From the NCBI GenBank assembly GCA_021234155.1, contig JAJEKV010000004.1:4404109-4468108 (forward strand): DNA of 64,000 nucleotides, given 5' to 3'. Position numbers and translations under genes: made by a program. The notes under the pieces were generated by a model. The model ran no database searches. It was not told the DNA's origin and saw only the letters and a program-made list of their open reading frames with translations. How positions within the stretch are numbered: the stretch's first letter is position 1; every line of letters begins with the position of its first letter. Below are positions 9,178 through 20,016 of the stretch, piece after piece. Origin of the DNA: Isoetes taiwanensis (Eukaryota > Streptophyta > Lycopodiopsida > Isoetales > Isoetaceae).

Positions 9178-10181
9178 AAACTCTGCCCATAAAATTGGTC
9201 CATAGTTAGCACCAGGTGGCTTTTCAGAGTCACCAAATCCTAGCAGATCAATAGCATATATCCTATACTTGTCAGCCAAGTACGAAATCAAGTTACCAAA
9301 ATGCCCAGTATTTCCTCCTGCAAAGATAGAGAAGCTAAGATCGAGAACATAGCTTCTCATTATTCTAAAAATTGCATGCCACATACAGGGCATATCTAAA
9401 GTAAGAATTGCAGTACAACCACTTAGGCAAGTCTTCAAAAAATATAACTTGTTTAAATAAACATCAATGCCTGAACTCTTTTTTTTGTACGATCATTTCC
9501 TTAATTAATGAGGTAAGACGTAAATGATGAAAGACCTAACTTTGAAAGTTATATGTCTAGTAATGATGTGTTAGAGGTAAGGAGTTTATACCAAAATCAT
9601 GGACAAGTATTATGGCCTTGCCACAGCCGGCAACAACATAATTTATTTTGTTTCCTCTGCAGCAAACAACATAAGTTCATTGCTGATCCATTCTCATCAA
9701 ATTCATCAACAGAAGAATAGTCTACCTTCATGTCCATTGATGTGACATAAATGGCAAAACTAAAAACTGATTATTCAGAGCTTCCATGTCTTTCACAATC
9801 CCTCTGAGAGAATATCCCCTATCCATTCCAAATTGAACCTTTGCTGTCCGTCCTCGAGGTCCCCTCAAAATAATGTCCAAGCCACGCATCAACTATCCCA
9901 TTAACTTTCTTCAATTGCATTTCAAGGCTGTTCACAGACTATTTGTGTCACAATTGTTATAAATTATGCAATTACAGCTTCAATGCAAAATAGAACGTTT
10001 GGTAATACTATTTTGCAGTTCTAAATGCTAAGATTTTCTTTCAATTTTCTTCTGAAAAGCAATGAGCCAAATGCCTTTAAGATCAAAGAGATGATGATAG
10101 GAACAAGTAAGAGAGCTTATTTCATTAATCGAACTCAAAACATACCTCTTTTTGTTCATATGGTCTTCCACGCCATGAATT
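9178..10181 (-). CDS. Alpha/beta-hydrolase fold protein, three consecutive exons (partial)
   Basis: Three minus-strand exons with consensus splice sites agree in phase: 10146-10181, 9592-9656 and 9178-9317. Joined, they give the N-terminal part of a plant alpha/beta hydrolase (the pheophytinase/haloalkane-dehalogenase-like group). It reads NKINYVVAGCGKAIILVHDF, then GGNTGHFGNLISYLADKYRI, then YAIDLLGFGDSEKPPG. The H-D-F-G oxyanion-strand motif and the AIDLLGFGDS strand are characteristic. A possible next exon (9021-9058, DFAKEFSLHHP) does not keep phase. The nucleophile elbow (GxSxG) and the catalytic Asp/His are not found, so this is a partial or decayed gene. HDFG replaces the usual HGFG. 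Confidence 0.6.
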
Positions 10182-10333
10182 CTGTAAAAACAAGATAATT
10201 GTCACAAACAATGCATATGATAATAGCTATGACATCTATGACTTTGATATTTACATGACAGAGGCTGCGCGTATGCCAGAAGTAAGATTAAAGGAGACTT
10301 AAAACTAAAAATTGTCAAATAATTATCGGCATG

Positions 10334-10533
10334 CAGGGCGAAAAACCTACGTCAGGTGCACACCGGAGGCAGTCGCAGAGGTTGCACCTGCTGTTCAATG
10401 ATATTCTTGGGCCTTTTCTAATTTTCCTGGCCGTTGGATGCAAAATTTAGAAGATCCACGGTTGAGATGGAATTAAGCTACGTGGCATAGCTAGAATTGC
10501 AGCAAAGTGTGCACCTCGGGTTAGGCAACCCTG
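10334..10533. mobile_element. Candidate 200-bp MITE
   Basis: The ends CAGGGCGAAAAACC and GGTTAGGCAACCCTG are imperfect inverted repeats, followed inward by CAGGTGCAC and GTGCACCT. The interior has a CCGTTGGATG ... ATCCACGGTTGAGAT segment typical of small plant elements. No clear target duplication was seen. Confidence 0.4.
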
Positions 10534-10564
10534 CTAAACAAAATAAAAAGGTTTGGCAATGGTC

Positions 10565-10596
10565 AGAATAGAATAGAATAGAATAGAATAGAATAG
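10565..10596 (+). repeat. (AGAAT)n microsatellite
   Basis: About six perfect AGAAT pentamers in a row. Confidence 0.9.
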
Positions 10597-10599
10597 TCT

Positions 10600-11256
10600 T
10601 TTATCGTTCGCGGACATCAATCGGCCTATGGGACCCAATGGGACCCAATATGCTTGGGTTAAGAAAAACCCTTCCCTCTGAAGGAGCAAGAACTCAAATT
10701 CTGTCTCCTGCAACAGGATTTAGTATGGGACTGTGGACTTTACCCCCAGTGCCCGAGTTAAAAAGGCTTTCTGCGCTTGTTGTAAGTCATTCCCGGTAGC
10801 ACAGTTCCCCAGACCTTGACCCTACAAAAAGACAGGCTCTACCAATACGATGAACAGGTGCCACTGATGGCTCCAATCATACAGCTCCGCTCTATGACTG
10901 TTGTTCTACATTGCATAAAGCGCCTTTCAGCCCCCTGTCGGTCGTAGACGGATGGAAGTGTCCCAGTGAATAGTGGAATATTTTTAGGTAAGCACCACCT
11001 CCACATTTTGCCTCCCCATAGATGAAGGAGGGAGGGTAAAAGCACGCTGCGGTGTATCAAAAACGCGCATTTTGATGCCATATTTTTGCACCTTCTTTGT
11101 GGTAGAATCGGGTGGTGCATACCGAAGTGGAGATTGCGGGAGTGCAAATTAATGAGCGTCGGTTATTTTGAATTTTATGCCACGTCATTGTCCCTCATTT
11201 TGAATTAAGAAATAATCACCTTTTCTTCTGTTTTTTGCCGCTTCGATTGAACCCTA
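10600..11256. other. No gene seen
   Basis: Unique-looking sequence. A 102-codon minus-strand frame (10839-11147) has no recognisable domain and an ordinary composition; I do not call it a gene. Confidence 0.4.
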
Positions 11257-13482
11257 ATGGAGTCAGAATTGAATGCCACTGGTTACACGATGAAATCTCT
11301 CCTCAAACAAGATTGTGCCCCATGAAGATCTAAAGAAGCTTTGGGGTGACGGAGTTCCAAATAAATCTGGCTACAGATATTTTCCCCCAAATGTTTGTTC
11401 AAACTGAAAAATTAAGGCATATGTTTTCTGAAGAATCTGAGCAATGAACAATACAAAGAGTTCATGCAAATTTACAAAAGAATTACAAGGAAGCCACATA
11501 CATGGGGTGGAATGGCTCCTGGAACCTGGGCAGTGGCTTATTATCTGCATATAAAAGGGGAGGCTGTTAATTGGAAGAGCTTCTCGGACTATTATAGAAC
11601 TCCCCCGATGAGAAAGCAGAGGCCAGTTCTTCTAGACCCAAGAGAAAGCATAGGCAAATCCAACCTGACCAGGAAGAAAATAGTAAAAGTGACAGGGATG
11701 ATGAAGATGATAGGGAAAAAACCAAATCAGGTTTCTCTAGACCACACATTCAATCTGAACTCACAATCAAAACAGAAAAGCAGAGCAATGTTCTGAGACC
11801 AAAACATGCCATTGCAGGTATGTTCAATTATTAGTTGTGTTACAACAGAAAAAAATCTCAAGCTTGACCTAGATTGTTTCTATCAACACAGAAAAGATAA
11901 CCTCAAATCCACTTCAAGAATCAGGTATGTTTAGTACCATTTTGCATCATGTTGGCTGTATTGTCATGTTGTGTCTCTATGATGCCATCTGTGAGGATGG
12001 ATGCCAGAATGATAGATGAGGTACGTGTGGTCTGGTAAGTGGTGAATTGTTGGCATGTTGTTTGTGGTGTAGTGATGAGAATAATGCTAGCATTTGTGGT
12101 GTGGTGTGTCTCCGTCATGGTGCAGTGGGGCGCTGTGCTACCAATGGTGCTAATAGTGTTGCTATATTGTGGCGCATGGCATATGTGGAGTGATAGTAGT
12201 AGCAAGTGAGGTGTGGTGTACCAGTGTAGTGTGGTGTAGGTTATTGTGCCGCCAATAGTGGTGATAGTGCAGCCTATGTTGTGTGGTGTATGCACCGTGT
12301 TGTGTGGTATGTACTGTGTGGTGTGGTGTGTGATGTGGTGTAGGTTATTATGCCGCCAATAGTGGTGAATGTTGTGTGGTGTATGCACCGTGTTGTGTGG
12401 TATGTATTGTGTGGTGTGGTGTGTGGTGTGCTGTAGGTTATTGTGCCACCAATAGTGGTGCATGTTGTGTGGTGTATGCACATGTTGTGTGGTATGTACT
12501 GTGTGGTGTGGTGTGTGGTAGGTTTTGTGTCGTCAATAGTGGTGAATGTTGTGTGGTGTGTACTATGTTCAAGTGGTGTGTGGTGTGGTGTAAGTTTTGT
12601 GCTGCCAATAGTGGTGAACGTTTTGTAGTATGTGAAGTGTGTTGTGTGGTGTGTACTATGTTCGAGTGGTGTGTGGTGTGGTGTAAGTTTTGTGCCGCCA
12701 ATAGTGGTGAACGTTGTGTGGTGTGTGCAGCGTATGTTGTGTGGTGTGTGGTGTGGTGTAGGTTATTGTGCCGCCAGTAGTAGTGATAGTACAACCTATG
12801 TTGTGTAGTGCATGCAGCGTGTTGTGTGGTGTGTATTGTGCTATGTGTTGTGTGGTGTGTGGTGTGTGGTGTGTGGTGTGTGGTGTGTGGTGTGGTGTGT
12901 AGAGAGTACCTTGTGTTGTGTGGTGTGTGATCGTGGTTTTCCATCAGTACGTGGCTTACTATGTTAGGAGGCTGACATATATGTAGTGTTTTGTTTTGCA
13001 GACTATGGCAGACTTGTGAAGGAATGGTTGGCTGCAACATCAGCTAGGTTTGATAGATGCAAGCAACGATTGCAAGCAAACGAGGATTGAAAAAATGATA
13101 TCAAAAGAAAGATTGAGTTGATGCAGCATACAAATGGCAATCAATCATGACAGCAAATCTGAAAGCAGCAGAGGGTGTTCGGGTTATAAGCGAACTAAAG
13201 GATGAAGAGCTAAATGGTACAGTGTTGCTTGGGCTGAATCAATTAAATAAGGAACTAGCAGAAACTGAAATTGAGCTAAAGGCATGTGAAGCCTTACTGC
13301 TGGAGTTGCAACCTCGAATGCAAAGATTTGAGATTTTTTCTGAGCGTAGTGATCATGACACTCCTTTAGATCCTGCGCTTCCAATGCTTCCTGAGGCAGA
13401 AGAAGAGGGTGATGAAGGTTGTCCATTTTGTGGACGGTGTCTGAAATGGGAGGGTAAAATGTTGCCAGTTGTGATAGCATAA
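11257..13482 (+). CDS. Unrecognised multi-exon gene, charged coiled-coil protein with Cys-rich C-terminus (possibly decayed)
   Basis: A start ATG at 11257 follows a typical leader (CGATTGAACCCTAATGG). Three downstream exons join in phase: 11597-11816 (acidic/basic, SSSRPKRKHRQIQPDQEENS), then about 11893-11923, then 13002-13089 (DYGRLVKEWLAATSARFDRC). The intron between the last two (about 1.1 kb) is filled by the GT-rich minisatellite. An open frame at 13147-13482 continues with heptad-like LNQLNKELAETEIELKACEA and ends with CPFCGRCLKWEG before TAA. Between 13089 and 13147 a TGA and a one-base shift break the frame, and the first exon is also broken near 11325. It is either a recent pseudogene or carries sequence errors. 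The nuclear-looking charged region is seen; no family is recognised. Confidence 0.45.
11925..12940. repeat. GT-rich minisatellite, units of ~70-100 bp
   Basis: The landmark GCCGCCAATAGTGGTGA recurs near 12250, 12350, 12446, 12527, 12600, 12695 and 12768. The copies are joined by GTGTGGTGTGTGGT-type simple sequence, ending in a pure (GTGTGGT)n run at 12850-12900. His/Thr-rich frames on minus and Val/Cys-rich frames on plus are artefacts of the repeat. It lies inside an intron of the gene at 11257-13482. Confidence 0.85.
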
Positions 13483-13489
13483 TGCAGTC

Positions 13490-14400
13490 ACCAGTATCAC
13501 ATTCCATGTCTATCACACCATTTGAGGTAAATATTATCATCTCTAACCCTCGTCTGCAGACTCTATTGTTTTGGATTTTATTTAAAGGCTTTGGCCTTTA
13601 AATGCCATTCTTGTATACTTGGAAAGTGCATCGACTTATTGGACAATACTTAGAATATACTTGATATTCTTCTCCATTTTGTATAGGGTAAAGCCTCTCT
13701 AGTGCTAATACTTTTTTTATTTACATCTTTAAACCTTCTATGTATATTACTAGCTCTAATGACCATTCTGTTTTTTCTTAGCCATTCACTGAGATCTGTA
13801 TCTTCATTGGCATTCATTTTCCTTATGTGTATAATTCTTGTTCACTCACAATTTCATTTGGCATCATATCAAATCAGTAATGGGAAGTTAACGTGCAATT
13901 CTTTAATGTCCATATTATTTTTCAATGGAATTCAAGCCTTTGCAGGCGTACTGGTATGCTCTGATATAAGGAAAAAAAAAAAACCCTATTCTATATAAGT
14001 TAAATTCCAAAATACTGTCTATCATTGACACTATTTTGGAAATAAAACAGAACTTTAAAAGTGCTATTTTATTTTATTTTAATAGTGTCAATGATAACAC
14101 AAAAGTACTATTTTGGAAGCACTTTTGTGCTTTTATTGGCAATAAAAGTGGCTTATCATTTCCAAAAGCCATATTGTACCTTATGGTCTAGAGGCTGGGC
14201 GCACAAAATGCCTTGATGTAGATGTTAAAATTGTAGCATAGCTCTATTTGTTTCCAGAATATGTAGCTTTTCATCATTTGGGTACAATCGATCTATTTAG
14301 TGATGTCCTCTGAACTTGCAACTTGCAGCAACACGGATTCTTCCTATCAGGGACCCAATAAGGGATGCACAATATAAGATTCATATATTAACACATATTA
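13490..14400. other. Non-coding stretch with a 16-bp inverted repeat
   Basis: 14020-14035 (TATCATTGACACTATT) and 14081-14096 are perfect complements separated by 45 bp. The nearby text (CTATTTTGGAA, CACTTTTGTGC) is also self-complementary. This could be a small MITE, but no target duplication was identified. No gene is seen in the remainder. Confidence 0.5.
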
Positions 14401-14507
14401 AATTAGCATGCCGTCGAAATTCAAATTATTACGATTAAAATACCAACACAAATCCATTTGCCTAGCCTTCTTCCCAACCCTGCAGTTCTGTAGTTTTTTT
14501 TTTTTTT

Positions 14508-14591
14508 TCCATTGTAGGTTTATCTGGCCCGTCATTGCCAAACTTTTTTCTTTTATTACGTTTTTTAATTCCGTTGTAGCTTTATCTGGCC
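14508..14591 (+). repeat. Dispersed repeat, copy 2
   Basis: Same double motif as 972-1050 (TTGTAGGTTTATCTGGCC ... CCGTTGTAGCTTTATCTGGC), separated by T-rich DNA. Confidence 0.55.
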
Positions 14592-15031
14592 ACCAGTGTT
14601 GGGCAAAGTCCGGGGAACACTATAAACCAACCGGTTGAAATCACAAATTTTCTGGTTCGGTTAGTGTATCGCAGGAATTTTTCCTGCAATTTTTCTTAAG
14701 GTTTTCTATTAAGACAACAGAAATTTCCGGCACTAAACATAAGATATCCGATTGGTCAAAATAACAATAGGCAATTTTCCAATCGGACCTAAAAAGTTTC
14801 CCCAATGCTGCTGGCCACCCTTCAAGGGGGTGATGACAACGCCGCTATAAGTGTTGTGCCTCTTTTGCTCTTTGCTCGGACAAAAAAGCGTGAGCCTCGT
14901 GAATGTTTCTTCCTTTCCTTTTCATCCAATGACGTAGCCCAGGTTCGGTTCCTTGCAGGTGGATATCAAATTCGATCTGTTACCAAAACAAATTTATTTG
15001 TCTTCAAAGGATCAATGGGAAGGGCATGTTG

Positions 15032-15232
15032 TCAAATCCGTGCTACTATAATAAAACCTTGATTTGTTTCGCCCAAAGATACATGAAACAAAAATCCCAG
15101 CCAAGTAACTTTGTTCTTCACAGCCAAAATATTCTCAAATTCACCCTCCAAATGCAAATGCGTAAATACCAATTTTACATTATGCTCTTCCGCATGCTTC
15201 TTTTCAGCTTCAACAAATGTTGCTATCTGCAA
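15032..15232 (-). CDS. Possible exon, unrecognised
   Basis: After an acceptor CAATCATTGCAG (minus) the frame reads IATFVEAEKKHAEEHNVKLV and FTHLHLEGEFENILAVKN. It is protein-like but no family is recognised, and no clean GT donor follows. An 18-bp stretch of its start (CAGCTTCAACAAATGTTG) is duplicated 57 bp to the right. 14600-15030 and 15300-15700 hold no supportable gene. Confidence 0.25.
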   Translation of the reverse strand: MQIATFVEAEKKHAEEHNVKLVFTHLHLEGEFENILAVKNKVTWLGFLFHVSLGETNQGFIIVARI

Positions 15233-15703
15233 TGATTGCCCAACAACTGTGGCCTTTTTTATTCAGCTTCAACAAATGTTGCCAACAGTGGCCTCTTCTA
15301 TCGTGCGCAAGTGCATTTCAATGTCCTACACATCATAGACTTCCTTCGTTGATCCTGTTCTAGAAGCAGCTATTCAATAAGGACAAGTCTCTTTCTTTAT
15401 CTACTACATATACTTCTGAAATACTTGAGGACATGATATTGCCTTCCTGCATCATGTCTCAGAACTTCATGCATCACTAAGCATGGCTACAACACGCTGA
15501 TATTTGGGTCAAAGCCTTGGAGCATCTGCTGAAGCACAATCTGCTGACACTTACAATCAAGTTCTTGTTGGCATCACCTTTCCTAGCTCATGTTGTAGAC
15601 TAGTAGTACGAGGAGTTGCAATAGTTTGAACATCATTTGCAATGCTAGGAAGGAATTGTCATCGTCTGCACCAGCTGGGCATTCAAAGGATGATGTGCTA
15701 ATG

Positions 15704-16105
15704 CTAGGGAATGGATTTGGTGAACAAATTCGTCTTCAAATATGAAACAATACAAAATTCATAACATTTTGAAGACCTTGCAATGCCGAGCTTTTTACTG
15801 CATGAAGAGATCCCTATTGAATCATCACCATTATTCCCATAATGCTGTCCCGTTGAAGCAGCAGGGACTAGCTGAACTAGCTCCTGCTGCCTAATTATGG
15901 TGTAACCAAGCTGCCGCTGCCAGACCTCTGGATAATTGAGTGAATGGGTGAGTAGATCATGTAGTTTTAGTATGTTACATCCTCTTCCACAGCTGCAAAC
16001 AATGATGCCCTGGTCATCCCATAACCTGCACAATTGCGTGCAAACAGTGGCAAAAGTGATGTGTAACAAATCCCATTCTCCCCAAGTGCACCTCCACCAT
16101 GGCAA
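15704..16105 (-). other. Open frame of uncertain status
   Basis: A 133-codon minus-strand frame, rich in Cys and Trp near its start (LCRLWDDQGIIVCSCGRGC). No domain is recognised. It lies downstream of the PPR gene on the same strand and could be part of its 3' region. Confidence 0.15.
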
Positions 16106-16292
16106 AACAATAAGCCTGCCCTCTATGGTGGCATCCTACGTTCATATCTATTAGTATGCAAAATAAATGGGCAGACACTAACCTGATTTCACTCTTACTT
16201 ACCCAGATGGCTCGGCTACAAAAGTTTCTTCAAGGGGTGTAGCACCCAGAAGTAACATAATGAGTGGATGCCGCTTCACTGTGGTCTCATTG

Positions 16293-18234
16293 TCAAAAGT
16301 AATCGCCACAGGAACATATTCCATCAATCATGTGGTGGAGGCGGTAAGCATCCCTTATTATAATCTCACGCCCTTCAATTTTTGAGATAATCTTTGTTGC
16401 ATTATGGCAGTCCATGCACACCCGGAGGTTCTTCCTTGCTCTGAGAGTTGTTCCTGGAGGTGTACTGACAAGTCCAAAAGCTATGGCCAGTTTCTCACAA
16501 TGTCCACAAAGGGCATCTTCCTTGTCCTCAACTGTCATTTGCTGTAAAACTGAATCAAGTTTTGGCATGTATCCTTCATCCTTCATTCGATCACTTAATC
16601 TCTTCAACATTGCAAAAATTTCCTTTGTTTGTGGGTGGCTTTTATCTCCGACAGTAAATTCATGAACCTTTTCGCCCACTTCGATCCATGCCCTTGCCGG
16701 CTTTTTCCAAGCACCTGCACGGTGCCTAAGCTCTTCAATTTTTTTGGCATCTTTTACCATGTAGGCATCTGAGTAGATACCTGACATGAGAACATGACCA
16801 CCAGCATTGGAAGGTTCCAATTGTACAATCCTATCAAAACATCGTTTCCCTAATTCCACGTTACCATAAACCCTGCATGCAGTAAGCAAAGATATCAAAG
16901 GAATAATATCTGGCTGTATCAACAACAGCAATTGCTCAGCCTCATTGAGCTGTCCTGCACGAGCAAGAAGGTCTATCATACAATTATAGTGACGAGTATC
17001 AGGTATAATGCCATAATCTTCTCTCATTGATTTGAAGTAGCAATGTCCTTCATTTATTAGACCAGCATGACTGCAAGCAGCAAGCACGGTGGCAAATATT
17101 ACATCGTTTGGATTGATCGCATCTAATTGCATGCCCTCAAGACATTGCTTTACCAAATCCACTTTTCCGCACTGTGCATATCCTGAAATAATTGCACCCC
17201 ATGCCACCACATCTCGAGTTGGCAACTTTTCGAATACCTTATATGCCTGTTCCATGTTTCCACATTTAATATACATATCTATGAGAGCACCTGCCACAAA
17301 AATGTCCAGATTTGAACCATTTTTGAGCGTCTGCTGATGAATTTGCCTGCCTAAATCAATTGCACCAATGCTATTGCATGCTTTCAAAATGCTTGAAAAT
17401 GTGAAATTGTCTGGGTTTATGCCCTCCTTTTTCATGTTTTCAAAACAGTCTAGGGCAAGAAGACCTTGATCATGCTGGGCATATCCTGCAATCATTGCAT
17501 TCCAAGTCACCACATTTTTGTTTGCCAATTTATCAAAGATAATGCGTGCCTCCTCCATGTCCCCACATTTGGCATACATGTCAACAAGAGCACTCTCTAC
17601 TACAATGTCAGATTCAAGTCCACTATCAGTGATATCTTTATGAACCTGCTTCCCCTGCTCTATACAACCTATACTGCCACAAGTTTTAAGAATGCTAGAA
17701 AAGGTGAATTTGTCTATCTTTGCTCCCACATGCTGCATTTGTTTGTAAAACTCTAGAGACGTCTCACATTTGCCTAGCTTGGAGTGAGCAACAATAATTG
17801 CATTCCATGTATAATGAGTAGGGATTTTAACTTTGCCAAATACACGGTTTGCATCGATTAGGCTTTTACAAGACACAAATAAACGGATGAGGCGGTCAGC
17901 AACCTTGGCAAAAGACTCAAGCTCACCATAAAACATCAACGATTGAACTCGTCTAACTAAATCTAGGTCTTCATATCTAATACATTCCTGCATCAGCCGA
18001 TGTGCAAGATCTCCAGATATAGGCAGAGCCTGTTGCTGCAAAACTTCTGCAGATCGTAGCGCCGTTTCTAACCATGAATCATTTACCCTGTTCATAATAC
18101 TAATCAGCAACTCATAAAACCATAGGTGGCTAAAGAGCTCCTTACCTGAAGGAATCGGTGGAAAATAGAACAAGATTACGGTGTGCCCAAGCTGCAGCAT
18201 GCCATCTCGCCCCGCCAACAATCGACCGTTTCAT
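16293..18234 (-). CDS. Pentatricopeptide repeat protein, PLS class with E/E+ and DYW deaminase domains
   Basis: This is an organelle C-to-U RNA editing factor: PPR repeats read the RNA and the DYW domain deaminates the cytidine. The best model has two exons. Exon 1 (18146-18234) starts MKRSIVGGARWHAAAW, an Arg/Ala/Ser-rich organelle presequence, and ends TTCAG|GTAAGG. A 58-nt intron (18088-18145) follows, then exon 2 (16293-18087) joins in phase as SFR-VNDSWLETALRS, total about 627 aa. Repeats include YTWNAIIVAHSKLGKCE, VVESALVDMYAKCGDMEEAR, VVTWNAMIAGYAQHD and VVAWGAIISGYAQCGKVD. The E region contains LLTACRVYGNVELGKR and WIEVGEKVHEFTVGDKSHP. The deaminase keeps HxE as HCEKLAIAFGL and the zinc CxxCH as CMDCHNATK. 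It ends CSCGDYF instead of DYW. The gene is intact. Confidence 0.93.
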
Positions 18235-18239
18235 TTCAT

Positions 18240-18889
18240 TGCCCACACTACACTACTTACGTAATATTCTAAATAGGAATACAAAATACTACCGGGTTGA
18301 GATTCTTATTAGTTTCTGGACGTCAAAATTTGGTTTGGGTAAGAGACGCCTCACATGTAAATTAAAACGCATTCACATGAACGAAATTTGAGACGGCCGG
18401 TTTGACGTCTGAGCCGGTCGTCCTCGAACTGCTGGAGCAGTTCAGACCAGAGCGTCTTCAACGGCTTGACGTCCGGCAAGTTTTGCCGCTCACATGTGAG
18501 GGACGCCTCACACATGTAACGTCTCCGGCGGCCCCCAACGTCAACGTCTCCCGCAAAATTTTTGGGGCGTTCACATATGGACGATATTTTTTTTCCTTAT
18601 ACGGTTTAGGGTTTTGTTATCTTTCTGATGAACGAGGATGTGAATGGGGCACATCTCCTAGAGACGCCTCGCAGGTGCCTCTAGCCGGTAACAAATTTCG
18701 TGCATGTATTGGATATGGCTCCAACGAGAGGTCCGGCGAGATTTAACCGTGTTGCCTTCTCCTCCAACTAGTGCAGATGATGCTTGTTTTATTCCAGCTT
18801 GTGTGGGCTGATTTTGAGCCTAGATCAAGAATTTTGCAGCTCTCCTGGATGGTGGAAGTAGTGGCGGAGTGTTCTTGCTGCTCAATACC
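18240..18889. other. Upstream region of the PPR gene; short GACGCCTCACATGT repeats
   Basis: The words GACGCCTCACATGT (18347), GACGCCTCACACATGT (18491) and GACGCCTCGCAGGTG (18663) recur and may belong to the end of the neighbouring Harbinger element, but no inverted partner was found. The 114-codon frame at 18402-18746 is not recognisable. Confidence 0.3.
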
Positions 18890-18909
18890 AGGTCTTTCTC
18901 TTAGTTGCA

Positions 18910-20016
18910 ATGACCTGGGCTTATAGAATTTTCAGATATACAGAGGGTGTCTTCTATATCAGACCACGATCCATTCATTGGTGGGGGCATTTTGCATCAG
19001 AAGTCAATGGAATTGATCCTCGCAGGTACAAAGAGTTCTTCCATGTAAATTTAGAGCAGTTTGAGCATCTATGCTCCATATTAGCTCCTTCCCTGACTTC
19101 GAGCCCACCTCCTGGATTAAGGAACATCCCAACAAGAAATGTTCCAGTGGGTTTGAAGGTAGATGTCGCTCTATCTAGAATAGCAACCGGAAATAGCTAT
19201 TTGAGTGTGTCTCAATAAGCAGGATTAACACCAGCAACTGTTCACAAGTACGTGAAACAATTTAGAGATGCAGTTGTCAGACATATGAGTCAGTACTTGC
19301 ATTGGCTTGAGGACTTGAATGAGGTTCAGAAATTCGAAGAGTGGAGTGGATTTCCCAACTGTTGCGGGGCAATGGATGCTACGCAGTTCCAGTTAGATCT
19401 TCCAGCAAATGCTTTGTGCTATTGATTAGGACAAGGATTATTCAATTACTTTACAAGTAGTGGTGGATATTCGGGCGAGGTTCTTAGATGTCTTCATTGG
19501 AACCCCAGGTAGCTGCAATGGTATTAATATCCTTCGTAAATGACCTTTGTATAACAATGCTATTCATGGAATGCTTTTCAATGGGCCAAGAGTTACAAGA
19601 GGAGAATTCACATTTCATGAGTACATTATAATAGATGCAGATACTTTGATCTGCCATGGCTAGTGCTTCTCTATCCTGGACATCACTTGCAAGATGATTT
19701 CAAAAGGTTTAACTACTTACTATATAACAGCAGGGTTTGTGTTGAGAGAATATTTGGTATATTTAAGACTAAGTGGAGACTACTTTATAAAAAGTTAGAA
19801 TGTGAGAACATTGAAGACTTGACAAATCTTATATATGCTTGTATTCTCCACAACTACTTAATTGAGATTGGTGAGAAAGAGGATCATATCTTAGCACAAA
19901 TTGTTGATGATGATTACTCTGAGTTCCTCAGGGCTCTTGCAGGAAGAAGACCCAATGCTCGTGAAGCTGCTATGCAACTTAGGGATAACTTAAAAACTTA
20001 CTTTTTGGGAGCATGA
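18910..20016 (+). pseudogene. PIF/Harbinger transposase, broken
   Basis: The N-terminal region reads RYKEFFHVNLEQFEHLCSIL and VPVGLKVDVALSRIATGNSY, followed by a TAA (19216-19218) that breaks the frame. Downstream in frame is AGLTPATVHKYVKQFRDAVV, a helix-turn-helix-like step. Next comes the first catalytic Asp in CCGAMDATQFQL (about 19366). The C-terminal part is clean from 19663: YPGHHLQDDFKRFNYLLYNS, then RVCVERIFGIFKTKWRLLYK and ACILHNYLIEIGE. The order GAMDAT ... VERIFG ... ILHN is diagnostic of Harbinger DDE transposases. Several stops and frameshifts between 19420 and 19660 remove the second Asp region. The companion Myb-like ORF lies convergently at 20.0-21.1 kb. Confidence 0.85.

Noticed and set aside
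12376-13040. Long His/Thr-rich (minus) and Val/Cys-rich (plus) open frames
   Set aside because: They are translations of GTGTGGT simple sequence; all frames lack stops because of composition.
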